Shown: positions 27,639-36,345 of the stretch, in pieces
How the letters are laid out: every line of letters begins with the position of its first letter
Numbering within the stretch: the stretch's first letter is position 1
Assembly (NCBI GenBank): GCA_016192035.1
Contig: JACPUW010000014.1
Coordinates: forward strand, 48,884 to 112,883
Direction: 5' to 3'
Length of the DNA: 64,000 nt
From: Bacteroidota bacterium
Lineage (GTDB): Bacteria > Bacteroidota > Bacteroidia > CAILMK01 > JACPUW01
Translations under genes and position numbers: made by a program
The notes under the pieces: model-generated
Databases searched by the model: none
What the model saw: the letters and a program-made list of their open reading frames with translations, nothing else
What the model was told of the DNA's origin: nothing

Positions 27639-28667
27639 ATGCAACTGCACGATAGGATCGAAATTTTAATTGAAGTAGGAAAGGTCTGGAAGTCCAACCT
27701 GTTGAATCCAACATTTGATGACCTTCTGCTGCGGGTAGAAAATGAAAACCCTTGGTTTGTGCCCCGATTTGCCCGCCAGTCAGTTGAACTGGCCATAAGC
27801 AATTATTTGGATGCCGATGCCCTATGGAAATGGGCAGGTAAGGTAAGGGAAAAGCCTTTCCAACAAGGCACGGTCGCTTTGGTGCCTGCCGGCAATATAC
27901 CCTTGGTGGGGCTGCACGACCTATTATCGGTTTTTGTGACAGGCCACAAGGCCCAAATCAAACTTTCGGGCAAGGATAAAACCCTGATGACCTATTTTAT
28001 TGATACCATGATGGGTATTGAACCTAAAACTGCGGATATGATTGCAGTGCTTGATAGGTTGGCAAATTTTGATGCGGTCATTGCTACCGGGTCCAATAAT
28101 ACCAATAGGTATTTTGAGCGCTATTTCTCTAAGTACCCATCCATACTCAGGAAAAATCGAACATCAGTGGCCGTGCTCCCACTGCATATGGACGAAAAAC
28201 ATGGCCACTTGCTGGCCGACGATATCTTTACCTATTTCGGACTTGGCTGTAGGAACGTTACCAAGCTATTCGTGCCCAGTGGTTTTGACCTAACCAGCGT
28301 GTTGCCTTATATGGAGCCATATGCATGGATAGGCCATCACAATAAATACCACAACAATTACATGTATCAGAAGAGCGTCTTTTTGATAAACGGGGTTTCC
28401 CATTTTGACACAGGATTTGCGTTGTTTCATGAAAGTGAAGAATTGAATTCGCCTATAGGCGTAGTCAATTTTTCGTATTACAAGGCTTTGGACGAGTTGG
28501 AGGCACTACTTGAACAATCTTGGGACGGAATACAGGTGGTGAGTACACCGTGTAATTTGCATGTACCTACACGCATTGAAATGGGCAATACGCAATGTCC
28601 AGGCCTGTTAGACTATCCCGATGGAAAAGATACCCTGGCTTTTTTGGCGTCGTGGGCAAGAGGATAA
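27639..28667 (+). CDS. Acyl-CoA reductase, LuxC family
   Basis: The protein has 342 residues. LuxC-type enzymes reduce acyl groups to aldehydes with NAD(P)H and use an aldehyde-dehydrogenase fold. Supporting motifs are [20 protein letters not shown] (79-98), a nucleotide-site region KLSGKDKT, a [10 protein letters not shown] loop, and the likely nucleophile Cys204 in [14 protein letters not shown]. Bacteroidota members are shorter than Vibrio LuxC (about 480) and their in vivo substrate is uncertain. No luciferase genes are near. The divergent ferredoxin suggests a link to redox chemistry, but this is not proven. Confidence 0.85.
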   Translation: MQLHDRIEILIEVGKVWKSNLLNPTFDDLLLRVENENPWFVPRFARQSVELAISNYLDADALWKWAGKVREKPFQQGTVALVPAGNIPLVGLHDLLSVFVTGHKAQIKLSGKDKTLMTYFIDTMMGIEPKTADMIAVLDRLANFDAVIATGSNNTNRYFERYFSKYPSILRKNRTSVAVLPLHMDEKHGHLLADDIFTYFGLGCRNVTKLFVPSGFDLTSVLPYMEPYAWIGHHNKYHNNYMYQKSVFLINGVSHFDTGFALFHESEELNSPIGVVNFSYYKALDELEALLEQSWDGIQVVSTPCNLHVPTRIEMGNTQCPGLLDYPDGKDTLAFLASWARG

Positions 28668-28867
28668 CAACCTAAGGGATTTCGGTTCATCGATTCATTT
28701 AGGGTATATCACAGAACATCAACAGGGTTTTGTCTAAGCAATTCCAGCCTTGAACGTAAAGGCCCAACCTTTGATGCCCTATTTTTCAAGCTGCAAAAGG
28801 TTTTGCCCAATTTTTGAACTAGGGGTTTTCAAATAAGAATCACCAAATCGGTAAAACGAAAAATTTG

Positions 28868-29950
28868 ATGACACACGCTACCCGTCTTCGATCATTGTTT
28901 GTAATAGTGGGATCCATGCTACTGGCAGTTGCTGAAATCCAAGCCCAATCCTTTTCGTACTCCACTCCACTATTGGCCCGCCGGGCTGCTGTGATAGGAG
29001 AAGTACTGGTAGAGCGAAATGGGGACTCGCTCGATGTAACTTATGTGGTGACCGATTCTAATTGGTTTATCACCAAGACGTACCTACATGTATCGCCCAC
29101 TGCAAACGGTTTTCCCGTTAATGGACTCGGTGTGCCCGACATCCAGAACTTTGATCACAAAACCGACCACAATAACGTGTTTTTTTATAAGTATGACAAC
29201 ATTGACGTGACCGGAATGACATATACCTACGTTTCGGCCAACGCCAATGTGACCGAACAAACAAAATGCACCATAGATACTGCCGACATAAACGCGGTGG
29301 TCCCTACAGGTACGGTGTTCATGTTGCTGTCACAAACCATTGACCCTGTCTATTTCAATATGTTGATTTACGATTACAGCGGAAACCTCCTGTTCTACGA
29401 TTACTTCTTTGGCAACTGTGTGGACCTAACCAACCCCATATATGAAGGGGTGTATTATTTTCCAAAACTACTATCATCCTATTCTGGCGATACGGCAGCG
29501 CTCAATTGTTTGGTTGACAGGCCTGAAAACCTAGACTTGATAAATTATATAATCAACCAGCCGTTTGATACCATTTATGGAGCCAAAGGGCCTGAGATAC
29601 AAGCTGCTATTTGGACCATTATAGACAATGACGTACCAATAAATGGGGCATTTGGGCTTTATTGGGACCAATCGATAGTAGATAAGGTAGTGGCCGATGC
29701 CAAAGCCAAGGGAGAGTACTACATTCCACCCTGCGACGGCTACTTTGCTGTGCTTGTGGACCAAGGGTGCCTGGATGCCATAGCCAACAATACAACCCCC
29801 AACATTTCAGTACAACAAAGCATCATGTGGCTGCCGGTAAGTAAGGTGCCCGCTGCGTACGACTACTCATATGGTGAATGTGCGAATGCATGGGGGGTAG
29901 GCAAGAAATTTACCAATGCGGGTTGGGGGCAGTTTTTTGAAGCCAAGTGA
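28868..29950 (+). CDS. Secreted protein with possible Cys-Gln thioester domain
   Basis: The protein has 360 residues from the ATG at 28868. A signal peptide (about 1-27, ending AEIQAQ) is followed by a beta-rich region. Two short motifs resemble Gram-positive thioester domains: NCVDLTNPI (Cys184) and EIQAAIWTIID (Gln245), with a helix-like DLINYIIN between them. In such domains Cys and Gln form an internal thioester that can attach covalently to targets. No T9SS sorting domain is seen at the C-terminus, unlike the neighbours. I do not recognise a named family; the thioester idea is an inference from motif pattern. It precedes the LamG-like T9SS gene by 71 bases. Confidence 0.55.
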   Translation: MTHATRLRSLFVIVGSMLLAVAEIQAQSFSYSTPLLARRAAVIGEVLVERNGDSLDVTYVVTDSNWFITKTYLHVSPTANGFPVNGLGVPDIQNFDHKTDHNNVFFYKYDNIDVTGMTYTYVSANANVTEQTKCTIDTADINAVVPTGTVFMLLSQTIDPVYFNMLIYDYSGNLLFYDYFFGNCVDLTNPIYEGVYYFPKLLSSYSGDTAALNCLVDRPENLDLINYIINQPFDTIYGAKGPEIQAAIWTIIDNDVPINGAFGLYWDQSIVDKVVADAKAKGEYYIPPCDGYFAVLVDQGCLDAIANNTTPNISVQQSIMWLPVSKVPAAYDYSYGECANAWGVGKKFTNAGWGQFFEAK

Positions 29951-29973
29951 TCGAAACAATAACCACTCGATCA
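29948..29973 (+). other. Hairpin after the thioester-like gene
   Basis: TGATCGA and TCGATCA form a perfect 7-bp stem that includes the stop codon. It is followed by only a weak T-rich stretch, so terminator function is doubtful. Confidence 0.3.
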
Positions 29974-30021
29974 ATTTGAATACATACTAACCACAATATA
30001 ACCACTTTGAAACCATCACGT

Positions 30022-31992
30022 ATGTCAAAAGCATTACTAGCATTCGCACTTCTCTTGGCCTGGCCTGGAGTTTCCTTCGGCCAATATTCATCAGGCTGCC
30101 ACAACAACCTCGAATTTTGGTACAACACCACCAATGTTGCATCCTACTTGGTTTACACCGGGTCAGGAGTGTCGCAGTGGAAAGATTTTCAAACGGTTGA
30201 AGGCAAGACCTATAACCTTATTTACAACTCATCTAACAGTGCTACATGGCCTCAGTATGTGGCAAACGAAATCAACGGTTATGGTGCAGTTGAATTTGGA
30301 TCTGATGATTATCTGTATGTTACCGGCGTGTTGGGGACGGATTTTAGGCAAGCCCAGGCCATGACGGTGTATGCCGTGATCAAAACATCGGCGGGTAAGC
30401 CCATTTTTGGCCATGGTGAAGGCGCCAATCGGGTAATGTTTCACACTGACGCCTTGTATTGGGGCACTGGATATACATCAAACGGCAATGGAGCGGGCAA
30501 TAGCAATATGGCGCGCAAGGTGTTTTACAACACTAGTATAGGCTCCACATATGAGATCAGGGCCGTTACAGTTTCCTTAGATATTGCGGATAGCCTTCAC
30601 AATATTTACAAAGTGTATAAAGACGGAAAACTTCTGCAAACAAAAAACGCCCTTTACGCACAATCCGTTGGAACTGTTACCGATACTTTCATCTTGGGAG
30701 CGTATCGCAATACCACAGATTTTGAAGGTACGATTGCCGAACTCATGGTATATAAGGATGCCCACGATTTGTTGCCAGACAAACGAAACAGAATTACCAC
30801 TTACTTGGCACTTAAGTATGGGATAAGCCTTGACAATTCAGGAGGATATGTGGAATATAAAAACCATAACGGCATTGATTTGTGGCCATATTCTTACAAA
30901 TGCAATAATGAAGGGCCATACTCACAGTATTCCTATAGGGTAACGGGTATATTCCGTGACGTGAGTTGCTACGGTATCCACCACAACAAATCCACAAACT
31001 TTTCGAGCGGCCCCATACTTACGGGTGCTTATACGGAGACCAACCATGATTTTGATAGCCCTGATAACTTCAACAAAAACAGGCAGTTTTTCCTTTGGGG
31101 TGATGATAATGGTACCTCAACATTTCAAACCAATGGCGAAACCGGCGATGTGCCCACGGGGTCGGGAATTACCCGTATGCAACGAAAGTGGAAAATCAGG
31201 GAAACTATCAACACCAATCCCCCTGCCGGTACCATTGAGGATGTGACGTATGAATTTGACCTGTCAGATACCGATATTCCTGGTGGTATCTCCATCAATG
31301 ACATCTTTGTGATGGTGGATACGGACAAGGATGGCTCATTTACTGACGAAACCGCGTTTAATCCAGATAGCTGGACCGCATCCACAAAAATTGGTCGGTT
31401 TGAGTATGATTATAATGATTGCCAGGTGTTTACGTTTGGAGTAAAAACTGTAGCCCTACCTGTTACCTGGCTTTCATTTACCGCTCAAGATGGCGGGAAT
31501 AGGGTTAACTTGGATTGGGCCACCGCCTCTGAAATAAACAATAGCCATTTTGAAGTGGAGCGCAGCACCAATGGGCTGGACTGGTTACAACTTGGTCAAT
31601 TAAGCGGCCAAGGCACCACTGTAAGCGAAAGCCATTATGCCTTTAGCGATATTACCCCTTTGGCCGGATATAACTATTACCGCATCAAACAAGTGGATTT
31701 TGACGGAAACTACTCTTATTCCTCTGTGGAATTGGTGGTATTTGCCAATGGAAACTTGGCGCTTAGCCAAATTTATCCCAACCCGTCCAGGGGTATTGTT
31801 CAGGTTGACCTGCCTTTGAACCGGGATGAATTGTTATTGAACGTCACCGATATGCAGGGCAATTTGCAATATACAGAATGGGTTCAAGGAGAGTCAACTT
31901 CCATTGATGTGTCGCACCTACCAAAGGGTATTTACCTGGTGCATGTAGGAAAACCTGGGTTCAACCAGGTGCACAAGCTGGTATTAGAGTAA
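30022..31992 (+). CDS. T9SS cargo with LamG-like and DUF8202-like domains
   Basis: The protein has 656 residues from the ATG at 30022 (a TTG five codons upstream is less likely). The signal peptide is MSKALLAFALLLAWPGVSFGQ. The first domain is a concanavalin-type jellyroll (about 25-255) with LEFWYNTTNV, GYGAVEFGSDDYLYV, and GTIAELMVYKDAHDL. It runs into the LALKYGIS segment and the repeat-type domain with an ARDD-like position (DUF8202-like) seen also in the 1267-residue protein. An FN3-like domain (NRVNLDWATASEINNSHFEVE) precedes the C-terminal sorting domain (IYPNPSRGIVQVDL...LPKGIYLVHV). It is probably a surface adhesin or matrix protein; ligand unknown. A strong terminator follows. Confidence 0.82.
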   Translation: MSKALLAFALLLAWPGVSFGQYSSGCHNNLEFWYNTTNVASYLVYTGSGVSQWKDFQTVEGKTYNLIYNSSNSATWPQYVANEINGYGAVEFGSDDYLYVTGVLGTDFRQAQAMTVYAVIKTSAGKPIFGHGEGANRVMFHTDALYWGTGYTSNGNGAGNSNMARKVFYNTSIGSTYEIRAVTVSLDIADSLHNIYKVYKDGKLLQTKNALYAQSVGTVTDTFILGAYRNTTDFEGTIAELMVYKDAHDLLPDKRNRITTYLALKYGISLDNSGGYVEYKNHNGIDLWPYSYKCNNEGPYSQYSYRVTGIFRDVSCYGIHHNKSTNFSSGPILTGAYTETNHDFDSPDNFNKNRQFFLWGDDNGTSTFQTNGETGDVPTGSGITRMQRKWKIRETINTNPPAGTIEDVTYEFDLSDTDIPGGISINDIFVMVDTDKDGSFTDETAFNPDSWTASTKIGRFEYDYNDCQVFTFGVKTVALPVTWLSFTAQDGGNRVNLDWATASEINNSHFEVERSTNGLDWLQLGQLSGQGTTVSESHYAFSDITPLAGYNYYRIKQVDFDGNYSYSSVELVVFANGNLALSQIYPNPSRGIVQVDLPLNRDELLLNVTDMQGNLQYTEWVQGESTSIDVSHLPKGIYLVHVGKPGFNQVHKLVLE

Positions 31993-32005
31993 CCATAGAT
32001 TAGTA

Positions 32006-32602
32006 ATGCACTTTTTATATGTGAGGCGGCCCTTGTGGTTAGGGGCCGCTTTTTTATGCCTATTACCAGCCGTTCTCACCAAGTGTTCTATTGCCGATAA
32101 ACCAATTGGCCAGCACGGGTGTTTTGGCCCAATGACAACTACACAACGAGTGCTTGACTGGGATGCAGTAATGGGTTTTGCCCTGGAGGGCAATCCCGTG
32201 CCAATACAACGAGTGGAAAAGACCGAAGACGAATGGAGGGATTTGCTATTGCCAGAGGAGTTTAAGGTGCTTAGGATGAAAGGAACAGAGCCCATGTTTT
32301 CAGGTGAATATTGCCATGTTCACCTTCCTGGGATCTATGCGTGTAGGGCATGTGGCTATCAGTTGTTTGACTCATCTATAAAATTTGATTCGGGCAGTGG
32401 CTGGCCAAGTTTTACCCAACCGGTCAATAAAAGGGCGGTTAGTTATCACCCAGATAGATCATATGGAATGGAAAGGGTAGAAGTACGCTGCAGTAGTTGT
32501 GACTCACACCTTGGGCATGTATTTCCAGATGGGCCAGAACCAACAGGACTGCGCTATTGCATTAATTCACTGGCAATTAAAATACAGACAACTGGCCAAT
32601 GA
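32006..32602 (+). CDS. msrB: Peptide-methionine (R)-S-oxide reductase MsrB
   Basis: The protein has 198 residues from ATG 32006. MsrB repairs the R epimer of methionine sulfoxide in proteins. Zinc cysteines are C113/C116 (CRACG) and C162/C165 (CSSCD); the catalytic Cys185 lies in LRYCINS. The substrate-site segment is SGSGWPSFTQPV. The long form has a hydrophobic N-terminus that resembles a lipoprotein signal (LLPAVLTKC, with Lys at the unusual -1 position). However, an intrinsic terminator lies at 32026-32055 inside this N-terminal part, so the real start may be the ATG at 32132 (MTTTQRVLDW), giving a 156-residue cytoplasmic enzyme. Start choice is open. Confidence 0.92.
   Translation: MHFLYVRRPLWLGAAFLCLLPAVLTKCSIADKPIGQHGCFGPMTTTQRVLDWDAVMGFALEGNPVPIQRVEKTEDEWRDLLLPEEFKVLRMKGTEPMFSGEYCHVHLPGIYACRACGYQLFDSSIKFDSGSGWPSFTQPVNKRAVSYHPDRSYGMERVEVRCSSCDSHLGHVFPDGPEPTGLRYCINSLAIKIQTTGQ
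32026..32055 (+). terminator. Intrinsic terminator after the LamG-like T9SS gene
   Basis: GCGGCCC (32026-32032) pairs with GGGCCGC (32043-32049) and is followed by TTTTTT, 34 bases after the stop of the upstream gene. It overlaps the 5' end of the long msrB frame. Confidence 0.8.
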
Positions 32603-32609
32603 TAAGCCG

Positions 32610-34232
<1,623 letters not shown>

Positions 34233-34316
34233 TTAGAGTCTTTTTGGGGGGTGCAAAGGTATTCTTTTCTCCACCCTAAACACAGGTTAATATAGGATGA
34301 ACTCCAACCGGGGTTG

Positions 34317-34748
34317 CTACGGCAAAAACTTGCTTCTTTCCTCAGGACTGGGCAAACGACAGGTTTCTTTTTTGCCAAACCACGCATAGCGCTTGGCCGC
34401 AAGCCGGTCGTACGCCTTGTTGGTAATTGTCAATGGGAATACATTGAGCAGCTTGCCTAGCCATGTATAAGGCCACGAGAGGTAGTGGCATATGTATATG
34501 ACTGCTTCAGACTTGGCCAAGGATCTTCCATTGTGCCAAACAATTATGGTGGAAGGGTTGACCACAAATTGGGTTGCTAAGGTTAACCGCGCCGTTTCAC
34601 CCTGTAGTGGAGCAAAAAGGAATGCATTATTCTTTTTGTCCCTCGCTAGGAGCCAATCTACTGAACGGTTGCACAGGCCACAGACCCCATCAAAAAACAC
34701 TATGGGCCGGTCATTTGGAAAAGATTCCGTAAGGGGCTCAGATTTCAT
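34317..34748 (-). CDS. DCC-family thiol-disulfide oxidoreductase-like protein
   Basis: The protein has 143 residues from the ATG at 34748; the frame is open further upstream but that part overlaps the neighbouring gene. The family motif DGVCGLC (residues 20-26) follows VFFD, giving the name DCC (Asp-x-x-Cys...Cys), and a Trp-Leu region (SVDWLLARDKK) follows. Members are thioredoxin-fold-like proteins of poorly known function. It starts 11 bases before the end of the acidic small protein gene, an overlap that suggests translational coupling. Confidence 0.85.
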   Translation of the reverse strand: MKSEPLTESFPNDRPIVFFDGVCGLCNRSVDWLLARDKKNNAFLFAPLQGETARLTLATQFVVNPSTIIVWHNGRSLAKSEAVIYICHYLSWPYTWLGKLLNVFPLTITNKAYDRLAAKRYAWFGKKETCRLPSPEERSKFLP

Positions 34749-35097
34749 CAAAACGATCGTCCATGCTTTCCCTAGGTTCGTCGTCTTCTTCCATTTCGTC
34801 CATATCGGCGAAACCTTCCTCATCATCTCCACCCTTACGGCGTTTTTTCGGCTGGTCATCTCCCCAGAATAGATCGTCGTCGTCTTCATCCCCCTTTGGC
34901 GGGGCACTCGGCATCCGTACCAAGTACAGGTATTCTGGGGTTTCAAAGGGGAGAGCTGATTTTTTTTTGCCTTCCCGGTCTAGGTAATCTACCATGTATT
35001 TAAAAAAACCTTGGGGGTAGGCATCCTTAATCGCCTGTTGCAATTCATCAGTTAGTTTCTCGAAATCCTTGATTATGCGGGGTTTGCTAGGTGGCAT
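34738..35097 (-). CDS. Small acidic conserved protein, unknown function
   Basis: The protein has 119 residues. Residues 1-62 form a compact domain (RIIKDFEKLTDELQQAIKDAYPQG, ALPFETPEYLYLVRM) that I recall as a small Bacteroidota family of unknown function, sometimes labelled DNA primase without support. The second half is low-complexity and strongly acidic (GDEDDDDLFWGDDQ, DMDEMEEDDEP), broken by a basic KKRRKGG patch. It overlaps the DCC gene by 11 bases. The acidic tail may bind basic proteins or nucleic-acid-binding partners; this is inference. Confidence 0.65.
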   Translation of the reverse strand: MPPSKPRIIKDFEKLTDELQQAIKDAYPQGFFKYMVDYLDREGKKKSALPFETPEYLYLVRMPSAPPKGDEDDDDLFWGDDQPKKRRKGGDDEEGFADMDEMEEDDEPRESMDDRFDEI

Positions 35098-35226
35098 TGA
35101 TTTTATGGGTTCTTAGCAGCGGCAAATTTCGCACGTATGTAATGATCTTCCTTTAGTTGGGGCCATTTTATACACTTGGCACATAGTCTAGCGGTAAGTG
35201 GCTTTGACAAGGGGGCGTTTCAGCTA

Positions 35227-36024
35227 TCAGTCTTCGGTACCATCTTTTGGCTTGCTTTTTTTTATTTCGCCATCATCATCTACTTCATCATCTTCCAAAG
35301 GCTCATCTTTAAACATATCAATATCAGGATCATCTGTAGGAAATTCAGACTTCACCTCCTCTACCACGGTTTCTTCTATCTCCTCTTCTACCACTATTGA
35401 CGTAATTTCTTCAAGGCCAACTTGTTTTCTTAGTTTTGCCGGTATGTCTCTTTCATGGTCCACATCATAGGTCTCGGGCAGGGCCTTGTGGCTCATGCCT
35501 AGGGACTCAATTCTGCGTATGGTTTCCATGTATGCCGTGCCATTTCCGTATTCTATGCCTTCCACCACTTGTGGCTCATACCGTTTCATGCCAAGTAGGT
35601 AATAGCCGCCATCTTTTAGGGGGCCAATTACAAAATCCTTTGCATCAAGCAATGTAAAGGCTTGTTTCAGCCTTAGGGAGGTAAGTTCAGGACAGTCAGG
35701 CGACATGATAATCACTTTCTCATATCCTTCGTCAAACATGATTTTTAAGGCCCTGGATATTTTGGCATCCAGGTCGCCGGGGCCTTGCAGGAACTTGTCG
35801 TACTCGTCGTCCTTCCAGTTGTCCTTGGCAGGGATAAACTCATCGTAAAACAATTTCTTTTCGCATATGTCAAGCTCTTGTGTTATTTCCCTGGTGTGCT
35901 TGAGCAGTTGCATATAGACCCTTAGTGCCATGTTTTCACCTATTGATTTGGCCAAGCGGGTCTTTACCTTTCCCAGTACGGGGTTCTTCGTAAAGATTAC
36001 CAGGGCGTTGCTTCTCGAGTTCAT
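35227..36024 (-). CDS. TIGR04282-type glycosyltransferase with acidic tail
   Basis: The protein has 265 residues from the ATG at 36024; an upstream TTG would add 21 residues that do not match. The N-terminus ALVIFTKNPVLGKVKTRLAKSIG (about 7-29) and MSPDCPELT plus GPLKDGGYYLLG are typical of DUF2064/TIGR04282 proteins, GT-A-fold nucleotidyl/glycosyl transferases sometimes linked to arsenosugar synthesis. No radical SAM partner is near, so the reaction is unassigned. After the fold ends (about residue 205), a 60-residue highly acidic tail follows (VVEEEIEETVVEEV, LEDDEVDDDG), which is unusual for the family. It lies upstream of the small acidic protein on the same strand. Confidence 0.82.
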   Translation of the reverse strand: MNSRSNALVIFTKNPVLGKVKTRLAKSIGENMALRVYMQLLKHTREITQELDICEKKLFYDEFIPAKDNWKDDEYDKFLQGPGDLDAKISRALKIMFDEGYEKVIIMSPDCPELTSLRLKQAFTLLDAKDFVIGPLKDGGYYLLGMKRYEPQVVEGIEYGNGTAYMETIRRIESLGMSHKALPETYDVDHERDIPAKLRKQVGLEEITSIVVEEEIEETVVEEVKSEFPTDDPDIDMFKDEPLEDDEVDDDGEIKKSKPKDGTED

Positions 36025-36192
36025 GTGTTGGTTTTCGTCGGGCCAAAATAGGGGCATTCTTTGTTTCCGTCCAATAGCCCGTGCCAATATTTCGATATCC
36101 GTAATGGCCGTTTAAGCGTCATGACTGGACTGATTTCCCGATATTGGATATTCACGCCATTTTGCAACCTGCGCGATTCATGAACGGGTGGT

Positions 36193-36220
36193 TCGGTTAA
36201 TTAGATGAAATATCGGTTAA
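36193..36220. repeat. TCGGTTAA direct repeat, 20-base period
   Basis: TCGGTTAA at 36193-36200 and 36213-36220 lie exactly 20 bases apart (two helical turns) in an AT-rich gap ahead of the chitin-binding-like T9SS gene. GATGAAA also repeats nearby (36204, 36238). A regulator-binding site is possible. Confidence 0.3.
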
Positions 36221-36345
36221 ACATGATTTATCAATCGATGAAACATGTTCTTTTGAACCATGGAATTTTTAACCCGCCTTATCCCGTCAGATGGCCTATC
36301 CGTTGATTGGTCATTCGCCAGGTGTTAAGGCACAAATTAAAAGAA

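Noticed and set aside
29948..29973. Terminator after the thioester-like gene
   Set aside because: Stem of 7 bp without a T tract; listed only as a hairpin.
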